From: Alphaproteobacteria bacterium
GTDB lineage: Bacteria; Pseudomonadota; Alphaproteobacteria; UBA828
Assembly: GCA_022826345.1 (NCBI GenBank)
Contig: JAJDVB010000102.1
Coordinates: forward strand, 1-42,841
Direction of reading: 5' to 3'
DNA length: 42,841 nt
Shown: one piece after another, positions 26,064 to 35,045 of the stretch
Numbering within the stretch: the stretch's first letter is position 1
Layout of the letters: every line of letters begins with the position of its first letter
Position numbers and translations under genes: made by a program
The notes under the pieces: model-generated
What the model was told of the DNA's origin: nothing
Seen by the model: the letters and a program-made list of their open reading frames with translations, nothing else
Databases searched by the model: none

Positions 26064-27058
26064 CCGCGCGCCCGCACGGCCCCGGCCAGGCGCCGCCGGT
26101 GGCGGACATCCTCGCTGGCGACCGGCGAGCGCTGGCGACGGCGATCACGCTCATTGAATCGACGCGGGAAGAAGACCGCGCGGCAGCGGAGGACCTGCTG
26201 CAGGCGCTGCTGCCCCACGCGGGCAGGGCCGTCCGCCTCGGTATCTCGGGCGCGCCTGGCGTGGGCAAGTCGACCTTCATCGAGGCCTTCGGCATGCGCC
26301 AGATCGCGGCCGGCCGCAGGCTCGCGGTGCTCGCGATCGACCCCTCCAGCGAGCGCTCCGGCGGCTCGATCCTGGGCGACAAGACGCGGATGCCGGAGCT
26401 CGCGCGGAGCGACCAAAGCTTCGTCCGCGCCTCGCCGACGGGCGGCACCCTCGGCGGCGTCGCCCGGCGCACGCGCGATGTCATGCTCGCCTGCGAGGCG
26501 GCGGGCTTCGACCTGGTGATGGTGGAGACCGTCGGCGTCGGCCAGTCCGAGGCCGCCGTCGCGGACATGACGGACCTCTACATGCTGCTGGTGCAGCCCG
26601 GCGCCGGCGACGAGCTGCAGGGCATCAAGCGCGGCGTCATGGAGCGCGCGGACATCGTCATCGTCACCAAGGCCGACGGCGCCCTCGAAGGGCCCGCCGC
26701 CCACGCCAAGGCGGACTTCGAGGCGGCGCTCATGCTCCATTCGGGCGAAGGGCCGTGGACGCCTTGCGTCATCGCCTGCTCATCGGTCGAGGGTACGGGC
26801 CTCGACGAGATCGCGGACGCGGTGGAGCGGTATCGGGCAACCATGGCAGAGGCCGGCGCGCTGGAGGCCAAGCGGGCCGCGCAGGCGGGTGCGTGGCTCT
26901 GGCGCGAGGTGGAGGATTCCCTCGTGGTGGCGCTCCACGCCGACGAGCGGCTGGCGCCCGCCGTCGCGGCGCTGGAGGCCGAGGTGACGGCGCAGACGCT
27001 CACCCCTGGCGCCGCCGCCCGCCGCATCGTCCAGCGGCTCCTAAACCGAGACGACTGA
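26060..27058 (+). CDS. meaB: Methylmalonyl-CoA mutase-associated GTPase MeaB
   Basis: 332 aa, normal for the family. The ATG at 26060 overlaps the exporter stop (ATGA). It is a SIMIBI-class GTPase that gates adenosylcobalamin loading and protects or reactivates the mutase. Seen: Walker A GAPGVGKST, AIDPSSERSGGSILGDKTRM, METVGVGQSE with the switch region, and the guanine specificity motif TKAD. The mutase itself is encoded 2 kb upstream on the same strand, which supports the call over an ArgK-like transport ATPase. Confidence 0.95.
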   Translation: MTARPHGPGQAPPVADILAGDRRALATAITLIESTREEDRAAAEDLLQALLPHAGRAVRLGISGAPGVGKSTFIEAFGMRQIAAGRRLAVLAIDPSSERSGGSILGDKTRMPELARSDQSFVRASPTGGTLGGVARRTRDVMLACEAAGFDLVMVETVGVGQSEAAVADMTDLYMLLVQPGAGDELQGIKRGVMERADIVIVTKADGALEGPAAHAKADFEAALMLHSGEGPWTPCVIACSSVEGTGLDEIADAVERYRATMAEAGALEAKRAAQAGAWLWREVEDSLVVALHADERLAPAVAALEAEVTAQTLTPGAAARRIVQRLLNRDD

Positions 27059-27164
27059 GGGCTCAAGCATCCCAGACCCCGCAGGCTGGATATTCGCCAG
27101 GGCAGGCACTATGTAGTGTGCTGCGGCGCAGCATTGACGCGCCAAAGCCGGGAGAAGACTGAAC

Positions 27165-28352
27165 ATGATGGATGATCCGATCGTCATCGTCGGGATGGCG
27201 CGCACGCCTATGGGCGGGTTTCAGGGGGCATTGAAGGACGCGCGGGCGCCCGAATTGGGTTCTGCTGCGATCGAAGCGGCGCTGACACGCGCCGGCGTCG
27301 CAGCGGAAGAGGTCGACGAAGTCATCATGGGCAACATCCTCTCGGCCGGCCAGGGGCAGGCGCCGGCGCGCCAGGCCTCAATCGGCGCCGGAATCCCAGA
27401 GGCCGTCGGCTGCACCACCATCAACAAGATGTGCGGCTCGGGCATGAAGGCGACCATGTTCGCCCACGACCTGATCGCAGCCGGCTCCGGCGACATCGTC
27501 GTCGCCGGCGGCATGGAGAGCATGACCAACGCGCCCTACCTGCTGGACCGCGCGCGCGGCGGCTACCGCATGGGCCACGGCAAGGTGCAGGACCACATGT
27601 TCCTCGACGGGCTCGAGGACGCCTACGACAAGGGCAAGCTGATGGGCCACTTCGCCGAGGAGACGGCGCGCACCTATCAGTTCACCCGCCAAGAGCAGGA
27701 CGAGTTCGCCATCACCTCTCTCACCCGCGCAAAGACGGCGATCGAGGACGGCTCCTTCGACGGCGAAGTGACGCCATTCACGGTCAAGCACCGCAAGGGC
27801 GAGACCGTCGTCACCCGGGACGAGCAGCCGCTCACCGCCGATCTCGACAAGATCCCGACGCTGCGCCCAGCCTTCGCCAAGGACGGCTCGGTAACCGCCG
27901 CGAACTCCAGCTCGATCTCGGACGGCGGCGCGGCGTTGGTGCTGATGCGGCGCTCGGAGGCCGAGAAGCGCGGGCTTGCACCGGTCGCGATCATCCACGG
28001 CCACGCGACGCACGCGCAGGCGCCCGCCTGGTTCACCACCGCGCCGGGGCCGGCGCTCCGCAAGCTCTTCGAGAAGGTGGGCTGGGATGCCGACGACGTG
28101 GACCTCTACGAGGTCAACGAGGCCTTCGCGGTCGTCACCATGGCGGCGATGCGCGATCTTGACCTCGACCACGACAAGGTAAACGTGCACGGCGGGGCCT
28201 GTGCGCTCGGCCATCCGGTGGGCGCCTCCGGCGCGCGCATCGTCATCACCCTGCTGGCGGCGCTGGAGAAGTACGGCCTCGACAAGGGTGCGGCGGCGCT
28301 CTGCATCGGCGGCGGCGAGGCCACGGCACTGGCTGTCGAGCGGCTGCACTAG
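27165..28352 (+). CDS. Thiolase (acetyl-CoA C-acyltransferase)
   Basis: 395 aa. ATG at 27165 (a second ATG follows at once), with GGGAGAAG about 10 nt upstream. Catalytic residues are present: nucleophile C90 in NKMCGSGMK, the NEAFA loop, the His in [13 protein letters not shown], and the second Cys C380 in LCIGGG. It belongs to the degradative/biosynthetic thiolase family and may cleave 3-ketoacyl-CoA or make acetoacetyl-CoA. It heads a tight run with a DUF1989 protein, an acyl-CoA dehydrogenase and a GST-kappa-like isomerase. Confidence 0.93.
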   Translation: MMDDPIVIVGMARTPMGGFQGALKDARAPELGSAAIEAALTRAGVAAEEVDEVIMGNILSAGQGQAPARQASIGAGIPEAVGCTTINKMCGSGMKATMFAHDLIAAGSGDIVVAGGMESMTNAPYLLDRARGGYRMGHGKVQDHMFLDGLEDAYDKGKLMGHFAEETARTYQFTRQEQDEFAITSLTRAKTAIEDGSFDGEVTPFTVKHRKGETVVTRDEQPLTADLDKIPTLRPAFAKDGSVTAANSSSISDGGAALVLMRRSEAEKRGLAPVAIIHGHATHAQAPAWFTTAPGPALRKLFEKVGWDADDVDLYEVNEAFAVVTMAAMRDLDLDHDKVNVHGGACALGHPVGASGARIVITLLAALEKYGLDKGAAALCIGGGEATALAVERLH

Positions 28353-28362
28353 GGCCGCCGTC

Positions 28363-28962
28363 ATGACCGGCGAGCGCGAGACCATACCGGCCCGGCGCGG
28401 CCGGGCGGTCAGGCTCGGCGCGGGCGAGAAGCTCCGCCTCATCAACACCCACGGCACCCAGGTGGTGGATACCTGGGCCTTCAACGCGGACGACATGGCC
28501 GAGTGCATGTCGATGGAGCACTCCCGCGTCGCCATCGGCGGGGTCTTCCCCCGGCCGGGCGATACCATGGTCACCAACAAGCGCCGGCCCATCCTCACCC
28601 TGGTGGAGGACACCTCGCCCGGCATCCACGACACGCTGATCGCCGCCTGCGACCGCTGGCGCTACATGCTGCTGGGCGCGGGCGACGATCACGACAACTG
28701 CGAGGACAACCTCCACGCCGCACTCGCAGATTTGGACCTCCAGGCGCCGAAGACGCCCTCCCCCTGGAACATGTGGATGAACATCCCGGTGGGCGAAGGC
28801 GGCTCGGTCTCCTTCGAGCCCGGCGTGGCGAGCCCCGGCGACTACGTGGTGCTGCAGGCGGAGATGGACCTCGTGCTCGCGTTCTCCTGCTGCCCGCAGG
28901 ACATCCTCCCGATCAACGGCGTCGCGTGCACGCCGGTGGACGCCGCCTTCGAGCGGCTCTGA
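28363..28962 (+). CDS. DUF1989 / urea carboxylase-associated family protein
   Basis: 199 aa; ATG at 28363, 10 nt after the thiolase stop. Family features are visible: the opening IPARRGRAVRLGAGEKLRLINTHGTQVVD, then EHSRVAIGG, GIHDTLIAACD and the Cys-rich C-terminal CCPQDILPINGVACTP. Some members (CgdA/CgdB) act as carboxyguanidine deiminase next to guanidine carboxylase. No such carboxylase is here, so this is a paralogue with a different, unknown job among acyl-CoA genes. Cys and His pairs suggest metal binding. Confidence 0.85.
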   Translation: MTGERETIPARRGRAVRLGAGEKLRLINTHGTQVVDTWAFNADDMAECMSMEHSRVAIGGVFPRPGDTMVTNKRRPILTLVEDTSPGIHDTLIAACDRWRYMLLGAGDDHDNCEDNLHAALADLDLQAPKTPSPWNMWMNIPVGEGGSVSFEPGVASPGDYVVLQAEMDLVLAFSCCPQDILPINGVACTPVDAAFERL

Positions 28963-28973
28963 GGGCCAAGGCC

Positions 28974-30125
28974 ATGGCAGCGAACGGCATCTTCCTTACC
29001 GACGAACAGCGGATGATCCGCGATATGGCGCGCGACTTCGCCGAAGGCGAGCTCGCTCCCCATGCCGGCCGGTGGGACCTGAACGGCGGCTACCCTGACG
29101 ACATCCTCCCCCGCATGGGCCGGCTCGGGCTCATGGGCATGCTGGTGCCGCCGGAGTGGGACGGCGCCGGTGCCGACCACGTGGCCTACGCGCTCGCCAT
29201 GGAGGAGATCGCAGCCGGCGACGTCGGCACGTCGACGGCGATGAGCGTCAACAACTCGCTGGTCTGCGCGGGCATTCTCAAGGGCGGCTCCACGGCGCAG
29301 AAGGAGCGCTTCCTGCGGCCGCTCGCGCGGGGCGACATGCTGGGCTGCTTCTGCCTGACCGAGCCGCAGGCTGGCTCGGACGCATCCAACCTGCGTACCC
29401 GCGCTGTGCCGGACGGCAACGGCTACCGGCTGAGCGGCACCAAGCAGTTCGTCACAAGCGGCTCCAGGGCGGATGTCGCGATGGTCTTCGCCGTCACCGA
29501 CCCCGACGCCGGCAAGAAGGGCATCAGTTGCTTCCTCGTGCCGACGGAGTCGGAGGGCTACACGGTCGCGAGCCACGAGACCAAGATGGGCCAGCGCGCC
29601 CATGATACCTGCCAGATCGTCTTCGAGGACGTGCGGCTGACCCCCGACCTCATGCTAGGTGAGCCGGGGCAGGGCTATGCCATCGCGCTCGGCAATCTCG
29701 AGGGCGGCCGCATCGGCGTCGCGGCCCAGGCGACCGGCGCCATGCGCGCGGCCTACGAGGCCGCGCTGACCTACGCCAAGGAACGCACGAGCTTCGGCAA
29801 GCCGCTGATCGAGCATCAGGCGGTGGGCTTTCGCCTCGCCGACATGGCGACGGAGATCGAGGCGTCGCGGCTGCTCACGCTGCAGGCCGCGCGGCTGCGG
29901 GATGCCGGCGAGCCCTGCCTGAAGGAAGCCTCGATGGCCAAGCTCTTCGCCTCGGAGACCGCCGAGCGGGTCTGCTCAAAGGCGATCCAGACGCTGGGCG
30001 GCTACGGCTACCTGAGCGACTTCCCGGTGGAGCGCATCTATCGCGACCAGCGGGTCTGCACCATCTACGAGGGCACGAGCGACGTGCAGCGGCTGGTGAT
30101 CAGCCGGGCGCTCGCGCGGGAGTAA
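28974..30125 (+). CDS. Acyl-CoA dehydrogenase
   Basis: 383 aa; ATG at 28974 (MAANGIFLTDEQ), 11 nt after the DUF1989 stop. This FAD enzyme makes the alpha,beta-double bond of acyl-CoAs. Signatures: CFCLTEPQAGSDASNLRT for substrate and flavin binding, KQFVTSG, the middle beta domain, QTLGGYGYLSDFPVERIYRD, and the catalytic base E366 in IYEGTSDVQ at the short-chain/butyryl position. Chain-length preference is unknown, and a short or branched substrate would suit the nearby methylmalonyl-CoA route. Confidence 0.94.
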   Translation: MAANGIFLTDEQRMIRDMARDFAEGELAPHAGRWDLNGGYPDDILPRMGRLGLMGMLVPPEWDGAGADHVAYALAMEEIAAGDVGTSTAMSVNNSLVCAGILKGGSTAQKERFLRPLARGDMLGCFCLTEPQAGSDASNLRTRAVPDGNGYRLSGTKQFVTSGSRADVAMVFAVTDPDAGKKGISCFLVPTESEGYTVASHETKMGQRAHDTCQIVFEDVRLTPDLMLGEPGQGYAIALGNLEGGRIGVAAQATGAMRAAYEAALTYAKERTSFGKPLIEHQAVGFRLADMATEIEASRLLTLQAARLRDAGEPCLKEASMAKLFASETAERVCSKAIQTLGGYGYLSDFPVERIYRDQRVCTIYEGTSDVQRLVISRALARE

Positions 30126-30129
30126 GGCG

Positions 30130-30732
30130 ATGAGCGACAGTCTCGATTTCTATTTCGACTTCTCCTCACCCTACGGCTACCTCGCGTCCGAGCGGATCGA
30201 CGGGATCGCGGCGAAGCACGGGCGCTCCGTCACCTGGAGGCCGATGCTGCTCGGCGCCGTGTTCCAGAAGATCGGCGGGAGCCCCCTAGTCAATCAGCCC
30301 ATGAAGGGGCCCTACTCTCAGCACGACATGCTGCGCTCCGCGCGCCTGCACGGCATTGCCTTCAATGTCCCCGACAACTTCCCGGTCAACAGCATCGCCG
30401 CCTGCCGCGCCTACTACTGGCTGGCGGACGGCGACGCCGCCACGGCACGCGACTTCGCCCAGGCGCTCTATCGCGGCTACTTCGTCGAGAACCGCGACCT
30501 GAGCCAGCCGGAGACGGTGGTCGCGGCGGGGAAGGCGCTGGGCGTCGACGGCGATGCGCTGGTGGCGGCGGTGCAGGATCAGGCAATCAAGGACCGCTTG
30601 CGCGCCGAGAACGACACCGCGCTCGATCGTGGCGTCTTCGGCTCGCCCACCGTCTTCGTCGGCGACGAGATGTTCTGGGGCCACGACCGGCTGGATATGA
30701 TCGACCGCTGGCTCGAAACCGGCGGCTGGTAG
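30130..30732 (+). CDS. 2-hydroxychromene-2-carboxylate isomerase / GST kappa-like protein
   Basis: 200 aa DsbA-fold protein. The opening LDFYFDFSSPYGYLASERI contains the Ser used to bind glutathione in the kappa/HCCA family, and GVFGSPTVFVGDEMFWGHDRLDMI is the typical C-terminal motif. HCCA isomerase works in naphthalene breakdown, but many relatives have no tie to aromatics, and no other naphthalene genes are seen here. It lies 4 nt after the acyl-CoA dehydrogenase, so it is in the same operon. Confidence 0.9.
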   Translation: MSDSLDFYFDFSSPYGYLASERIDGIAAKHGRSVTWRPMLLGAVFQKIGGSPLVNQPMKGPYSQHDMLRSARLHGIAFNVPDNFPVNSIAACRAYYWLADGDAATARDFAQALYRGYFVENRDLSQPETVVAAGKALGVDGDALVAAVQDQAIKDRLRAENDTALDRGVFGSPTVFVGDEMFWGHDRLDMIDRWLETGGW

Positions 30733-30759
30733 CCGACGGGAGCGGCGCTCGCGCCTGGA

Positions 30760-31542
30760 TCAGCCGCCCGCGTCGGCTCCGAGCTTCACCTCGTCGTCGT
30801 AGACGCCTTCCGGCAGCGGCAGGCCGTCGAATTCGGCCTCGCCGATGGGGCCGTCCGGCGCGATGCCGCGCTGCTCCAAGAGTACCATGAGCTGGCGGGC
30901 GTGCTGGGCCGCGTGCCACGCCGTCCGCTCCAGCACGCTCTCCGTCGGGTGGATGCCGTAGTAGGTGTCGAGGGTGCCGAGGCGTTGGGCGTCGGCCGAC
31001 CGCCACCAGGCTTGAAGCGCGTCGCGCACGGTCTCGCCGTAGGCCGAAACCTGGGCCGCGCTCCGCATCTCGGGGCCGGGCGTGCGCTCGAAATAGTCGA
31101 AGGTGAGCGGCGCACCGTGGGCGGCATCGAGAAAGGCCGACGGGATCACGAAGATGTGGTAGCCGAGGTCGAGGATGTTGCGCTCCCGGCCGGGCAGTCC
31201 CTCCTCCAGGTCGGCGGCCGGGAACTGGGCGAGATAGCGCTGGGTCGCGGCAAGAATCAGGTCGATCCTCAGCACCAGCTCCGCCGGCGGCAGCGCGTGT
31301 CGGTCGAACTCCACGCCGATGAAGCGGGCGAGGTCGCCCAGGTCCTGGGCAAAGACGAAGCGGCGCCCCTGGACCACCACCGGCACCGACTGAGCGCCGA
31401 GGTTCGCGAGCTCCTCCATGGCCTCCGGCCTGGCGCGGACGTTGATCGATTCGTAGGCGATCCCACGGGTCGCGAGGAACTCCTTGGCCCGGAGACAGCT
31501 GGAGCACCCCGGCTGCCAGTACACCTTGAAGTCGTCTGCCAT
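30760..31542 (-). CDS. Glutaredoxin domain fused to a DinB-like helical domain
   Basis: 260 aa. Residues 1-75 are a glutaredoxin with C13-S-S-C16 after the first strand, SVPVV (the cis-Pro loop) and the later FAQDLGDL. Residues about 85-225 are helical with spaced His (YHIFVIPSAF and ERTAWHAAQHARQL), as in the metal-binding DinB/YfiT four-helix bundle. Some members of that superfamily are thiol-S-transferases. The fusion therefore looks like a thiol-handling enzyme coupled to its own redox domain. It is convergent with the GST-kappa gene and 27 nt after the SDR stop on its own strand. Confidence 0.85.
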   Translation of the reverse strand: MADDFKVYWQPGCSSCLRAKEFLATRGIAYESINVRARPEAMEELANLGAQSVPVVVQGRRFVFAQDLGDLARFIGVEFDRHALPPAELVLRIDLILAATQRYLAQFPAADLEEGLPGRERNILDLGYHIFVIPSAFLDAAHGAPLTFDYFERTPGPEMRSAAQVSAYGETVRDALQAWWRSADAQRLGTLDTYYGIHPTESVLERTAWHAAQHARQLMVLLEQRGIAPDGPIGEAEFDGLPLPEGVYDDEVKLGADAGG

Positions 31543-31569
31543 GTTCGATCTCCCCAGCGGGCGGCGCGC

Positions 31570-32343
31570 CTATTCCGCCGTGTAGCCGCCGTCGATCACC
31601 AGCTCGGTGCCGGTGACGAACTTGGACTCGTCCGAGGCGAGATAGACCACGCCGTTGGCGATGTCGTTGGGCTCGCCGACATGGCCGATCGGGTGCAGCT
31701 TGCCGAACTCCTCGGGCCCCGCAGCGGCGTCGCCGAACATGCGGGTCGCGGTCTCGTCCATCATCGGCGTGTGGATGAAGGCGGGGTGAATTGAGTTGAC
31801 GCGGACGCCGCTGCCGTCGCGCGCGCATTCCAGCGCCACGCACTTGGTGAAGTAGCGGACCGCGCCCTTGGACGCCGTGTAGGCGGCGAGGTGTGCCGTG
31901 CCGACGATGCCGAGCACCGACGACATGTTGATGATGGAACCGCCCCCGGAATCTCGCATGGCGGGGATCGCGCTCCGGGTGCCGAGAAAGACCCCGTCGG
32001 CGTTGACCGCCATGATGCGCCGCCAGGTCTCCAGCGAGACATCGGCGATGGGCTCGGCGCGGGTGATGCCGGCGTTGTTGAAGAGAATGTCGAGCCGGCC
32101 ATGCTCCGCCACCACGCTCTCCACGGTCGCCTGCCAGGCGCCCTCGTCGGTCACGTCGAGGGGCTGGAACCGGGCAGTTCCGCCTGCCGCGGTGACGGAC
32201 TCGGCGACTGCCTGGCCGCGGCCCTCATCCCGCCCGGTCACCAGCACCGCCGCGCCTTCCTCGGCCATGCGCACCGCCGACGCGGCGCCGAGCCCGCTGG
32301 TCGCCCCGGTCACGATCGCCACCTTGCCCGCCAGTCTTGCCAT
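31570..32343 (-). CDS. Short-chain dehydrogenase/reductase (SDR)
   Basis: 257 aa from the ATG at 32343 (MARLAGKVAIVTG). Classical SDR marks: TGATSGLG cofactor loop, NNAG, catalytic Ser (INMSSVLG) and YTASK (Tyr, Lys), and the C-terminal GTELVIDGGYTAE. The residue after the second strand (VTGRDEGRG) would suit NADP or NAD, undecided. It is divergent from the AidB-like acyl-CoA dehydrogenase across a 65-nt gap with a perfect inverted repeat, so the two genes are probably co-regulated. The substrate is unknown. Confidence 0.92.
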   Translation of the reverse strand: MARLAGKVAIVTGATSGLGAASAVRMAEEGAAVLVTGRDEGRGQAVAESVTAAGGTARFQPLDVTDEGAWQATVESVVAEHGRLDILFNNAGITRAEPIADVSLETWRRIMAVNADGVFLGTRSAIPAMRDSGGGSIINMSSVLGIVGTAHLAAYTASKGAVRYFTKCVALECARDGSGVRVNSIHPAFIHTPMMDETATRMFGDAAAGPEEFGKLHPIGHVGEPNDIANGVVYLASDESKFVTGTELVIDGGYTAE

Positions 32344-32358
32344 GCCTCGCCCCGGACT

Positions 32359-32391
32359 TCGCACAGGCGTCACAACAGACATCCTGTGCGA
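32359..32391. promoter_or_regulatory. Perfect 9-bp inverted repeat, candidate operator in a divergent promoter
   Basis: TCGCACAGG (32359-32367) and CCTGTGCGA (32383-32391) are exact reverse complements, 15 nt apart, centred in the 65-nt gap between the SDR and AidB-like genes. The centre-to-centre spacing of 24 nt is a little over two helical turns, suiting a dimeric or tetrameric regulator. A CACAAC between the arms resembles an extra half-site. Confidence 0.55.
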
Positions 32392-32399
32392 TTCAAAAT

Positions 32400-32404
32400 A
32401 GGAG
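32400..32404 (+). promoter_or_regulatory. Ribosome binding site deciding the AidB-like start
   Basis: AGGAG lies 4 nt before the ATG at 32409. This is the best ribosome site near this gene and favours that start over the in-frame ATG at 32463. Confidence 0.5.
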
Positions 32405-32408
32405 TAAC

Positions 32409-34160
32409 ATGAAAGACTATACCCCCGCAGGCGCCGCCTGCGGTTCAAAAGGTCGCGCACCCATGGCGGACGGGAACGGCGCTCTCGGCGGCAACGCTTA
32501 CCGAGCGGACCGGAATCTTCAGGGCCTCCTGCGCCGCAGCGCGCCCTGGCTCGCCGAAGACGACGCCGAGCGGTTGAGCAGCTTCGGCGGCTGGGTGGCG
32601 ACCGCCGTCGACGAACAGGCCGACTACACCAACCGCTTCGCACCGCCGGTTCTCGAAACCCTGGACAAGGATGGTCGCCCCCGCTCGGTGGTCCGCCACA
32701 ACCCGCTTTACGCCGCGGCCCACCGCGAGGTCTACGAGCGGGGCATCGTCGGGCTCAACTATGGCACGGCACGGCGCCCCTACTCGCTGACCTTCGCGAT
32801 GGGATACCTGCTCGCGCAGTCCGACATCTCGATTCACTGCCCCGTGACTCTGACCGGCGCGGTTGCCCACGTGATCGATCGTTTTGCGCCGGAGGTGGTG
32901 CGGCACGCTTACCTGCCCAGGCTTGTGCGCACGGATGGCAAGGCGTTGACCGGCGGCACCTGGGTCACGGAGAAGCAGGGCGGCAGCGATGTCGGCGCCA
33001 CGCAGACCACGGCGCGGCGCACCAACGACGGCATCCGGCTCAGCGGGCTCAAGTGGTTCGCCAGCAACGTCGATGGTGGGCTCGCGCTCACCCTCGCCCG
33101 GCCCGAGGGCGCGGCGGACGGTGGCGCCGGGCTCGGTCTCTATCTGGTGCCGGCGCAAGCGCCCGACGGCGCGTCCAATCGCTACCGGATCAGGCGGCTC
33201 AAGGACAAACTCGGCACCCGCGGCCTCGCTACCGGAGAGATCGAGCTGGAGGACGCCCACGCGTTGGAGGTGGCGCCGCCGCCGGACGGGCTCAAGACGA
33301 TGATGGCTGCGCTCAGCTACAGCCGCATCCATAATGCCATGGCCTCGGCCGGCATTCAGAGGCGCGCTTTCGCGGAGGCACTGGCGCACGCCGAGACCCG
33401 CGAAGCGTTCGGCCACCGCCTCACCGCCTACCCGATGGTGCAGAATCAGCTAGTCGAGATGCAGGTGCGTGTGGAAGCGAGCGTGGCGCTGGCCTTTGCT
33501 GCGGCGCGCGCGTTCGACGAAGCGCAGGAGACACCGGCCGAGCAGCCCTGGATGCGGCTCGTCACGGCGCTCGCCAAGTATCTCACGGCGGAATGGGCGA
33601 TCACCGCGACCAGCCGCGCGATCGAGATTCTGGGTGGCAACGGCTACACCGAGGAATACCCGACGGCCAGGCTCTACCGCGATGCCCAGGTGCTCACCGT
33701 GTGGGAAGGGCCGCCCAACATCCAGGCGCTGGAGGTTCTGCGCCTCGCGGGCGCGGAATCGCCAGGGCTCGCCGCCTTTCACGCCAGGCTCGACGCCATT
33801 CTCAACATGCCCTTGGTCGCCAACCACTCGGCCTTCGTGCGGGCTCGCGCGCTGATCTTCCAGGCCCGACGGGAGGTCGCCGCGGTGACGGCCCTGATTC
33901 GCGACGATCAAGCCGAAGCGCAGCGCCAGGCGCGCCGGCTGATGGACCGCATGGCCAAGGGCCTGGCCGCTGCCCTCCTGGTCGAAGAGGCGGCCACCGA
34001 TTGGGGTGCGGGCGATGCGCGCAAGGCCGTGGTCGCGCGCCTCTTCGCCGCGCAGGAGCTGGCGGCGCCAGAACCGCCCAAGCCCGGTGAGAGCGAGGGT
34101 CAGCGATTCTTCGAGCCGCTCGCCCGATACGAGAAGATCGAGACGCCGCACCCGGATTGA
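32409..34160 (+). CDS. AidB-like acyl-CoA dehydrogenase family protein
   Basis: 583 aa, longer than standard acyl-CoA dehydrogenases and matching the AidB/ACAD11-like branch. Seen: SDISIHCPVTLTGAV, the flavin loop GGTWVTEKQGGSDVGATQT, LKWFASN, SRIHNAMASAG, IEILGGNGYTEEYPTARLYRD and the Glu in VWEGPPNIQ, then a C-terminal helical region of about 130 residues. E. coli AidB belongs to the alkylation response and binds DNA; many relatives are metabolic, so a DNA-protective role is not assured. It is divergent from an SDR and followed by an alpha/beta hydrolase. Confidence 0.88.
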   Translation: MKDYTPAGAACGSKGRAPMADGNGALGGNAYRADRNLQGLLRRSAPWLAEDDAERLSSFGGWVATAVDEQADYTNRFAPPVLETLDKDGRPRSVVRHNPLYAAAHREVYERGIVGLNYGTARRPYSLTFAMGYLLAQSDISIHCPVTLTGAVAHVIDRFAPEVVRHAYLPRLVRTDGKALTGGTWVTEKQGGSDVGATQTTARRTNDGIRLSGLKWFASNVDGGLALTLARPEGAADGGAGLGLYLVPAQAPDGASNRYRIRRLKDKLGTRGLATGEIELEDAHALEVAPPPDGLKTMMAALSYSRIHNAMASAGIQRRAFAEALAHAETREAFGHRLTAYPMVQNQLVEMQVRVEASVALAFAAARAFDEAQETPAEQPWMRLVTALAKYLTAEWAITATSRAIEILGGNGYTEEYPTARLYRDAQVLTVWEGPPNIQALEVLRLAGAESPGLAAFHARLDAILNMPLVANHSAFVRARALIFQARREVAAVTALIRDDQAEAQRQARRLMDRMAKGLAAALLVEEAATDWGAGDARKAVVARLFAAQELAAPEPPKPGESEGQRFFEPLARYEKIETPHPD

Positions 34161-34263
34161 CCGCGTCGCAGCGCCGGTGGTGGAAAACGCCTATCCGGCC
34201 GCCGCCACCGCGTGCTATGTGCTGGGCTCGCTAACGGAGCGGGCGCCTTTTCGGAGCGAAGGG

Positions 34264-35037
34264 ATGGAGATCAACGGCAAGGACATCGCGGTCGAGCAGC
34301 ATGGCGACGGCGACGCGGTGATCATGATCCACGGCCTCGGCGGCACCAGCAACACCTGGTATCCGCAGGTGGGCCCGCTCGCCCGATTCTTCCGGGTGGT
34401 TCGGCCCGATCTCGAGGGCTCCGGCCGCTCGCCCGCCACGGGTGCCCTCTCCATCGCCTCCTTCGCCGCCGACGTGGTCGCGGTGATGGATGAGCTGGAT
34501 ATTTCGACCGCGCATCTCTGCGGTCACTCCATGGGCACGATCGTCTGCCAGCACATCGCCGCCGAACACGCCGACCGGGTGAAGAGCCTCGCGCTCCTCG
34601 GTCCGCTGGCCGAGCCGCCTGAGCCGGCCCGCCAGGCGATCCGCGACCGCGCGGCCGTGGCGCGCAAGAGTGGCATGACGCCGATCGCGGATACCCTGGT
34701 GGAAGTCGCGATCTCGGCCGACACCAGAGCGCACTATCCGGCGTCGGCCGCCTTCGTCCGCGAGATTCTCATGGGCCAGGATGCGGAGGGCTACGCGCGC
34801 ACCTGCGAGGCGCTCGCCGCAGCCACGAGCGCGGACCTCGCCAGCATCCGCTGCCCCACCCTGCTGATCACCGGCGACGAGGACGGGGTCTCTCCGCCAC
34901 CGGCGGTGAAGGCCCTGAGCAGCAAGATCAAGGGTTCCCGCGTTGCCGTTCTGCCCGGTTGCGGCCACTGGACCCCGATCGAGAAGCCGGCTCAAGTCAA
35001 CGGCTTGATTCTAAACCTCTATTACAGCTTCAGTTAG
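34264..35037 (+). CDS. Alpha/beta hydrolase (3-oxoadipate enol-lactonase-like)
   Basis: 257 aa; ATG at 34264 (MEINGKDIAVEQ) with GGAGCGAAGGG just upstream; further in-frame sequence upstream belongs to the previous gene in another frame. The fold marks are an oxyanion loop MIHGLGGTSNTW, the nucleophile elbow GHSMG (Ser), an acid in TGDEDGVSPP and the His in GCGHWTPIEKP. Layout resembles PcaD-like lactonases and related esterases. The specific substrate is not evident. Confidence 0.9.
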   Translation: MEINGKDIAVEQHGDGDAVIMIHGLGGTSNTWYPQVGPLARFFRVVRPDLEGSGRSPATGALSIASFAADVVAVMDELDISTAHLCGHSMGTIVCQHIAAEHADRVKSLALLGPLAEPPEPARQAIRDRAAVARKSGMTPIADTLVEVAISADTRAHYPASAAFVREILMGQDAEGYARTCEALAAATSADLASIRCPTLLITGDEDGVSPPPAVKALSSKIKGSRVAVLPGCGHWTPIEKPAQVNGLILNLYYSFS

Positions 35038-35045
35038 GCGTGGCC

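Noticed and set aside
30130..30732. Naphthalene degradation gene (nahD)
   Set aside because: The family fits, but no other aromatic-degradation gene of that pathway is present, so only the broader GST-kappa/HCCA-isomerase call is made.
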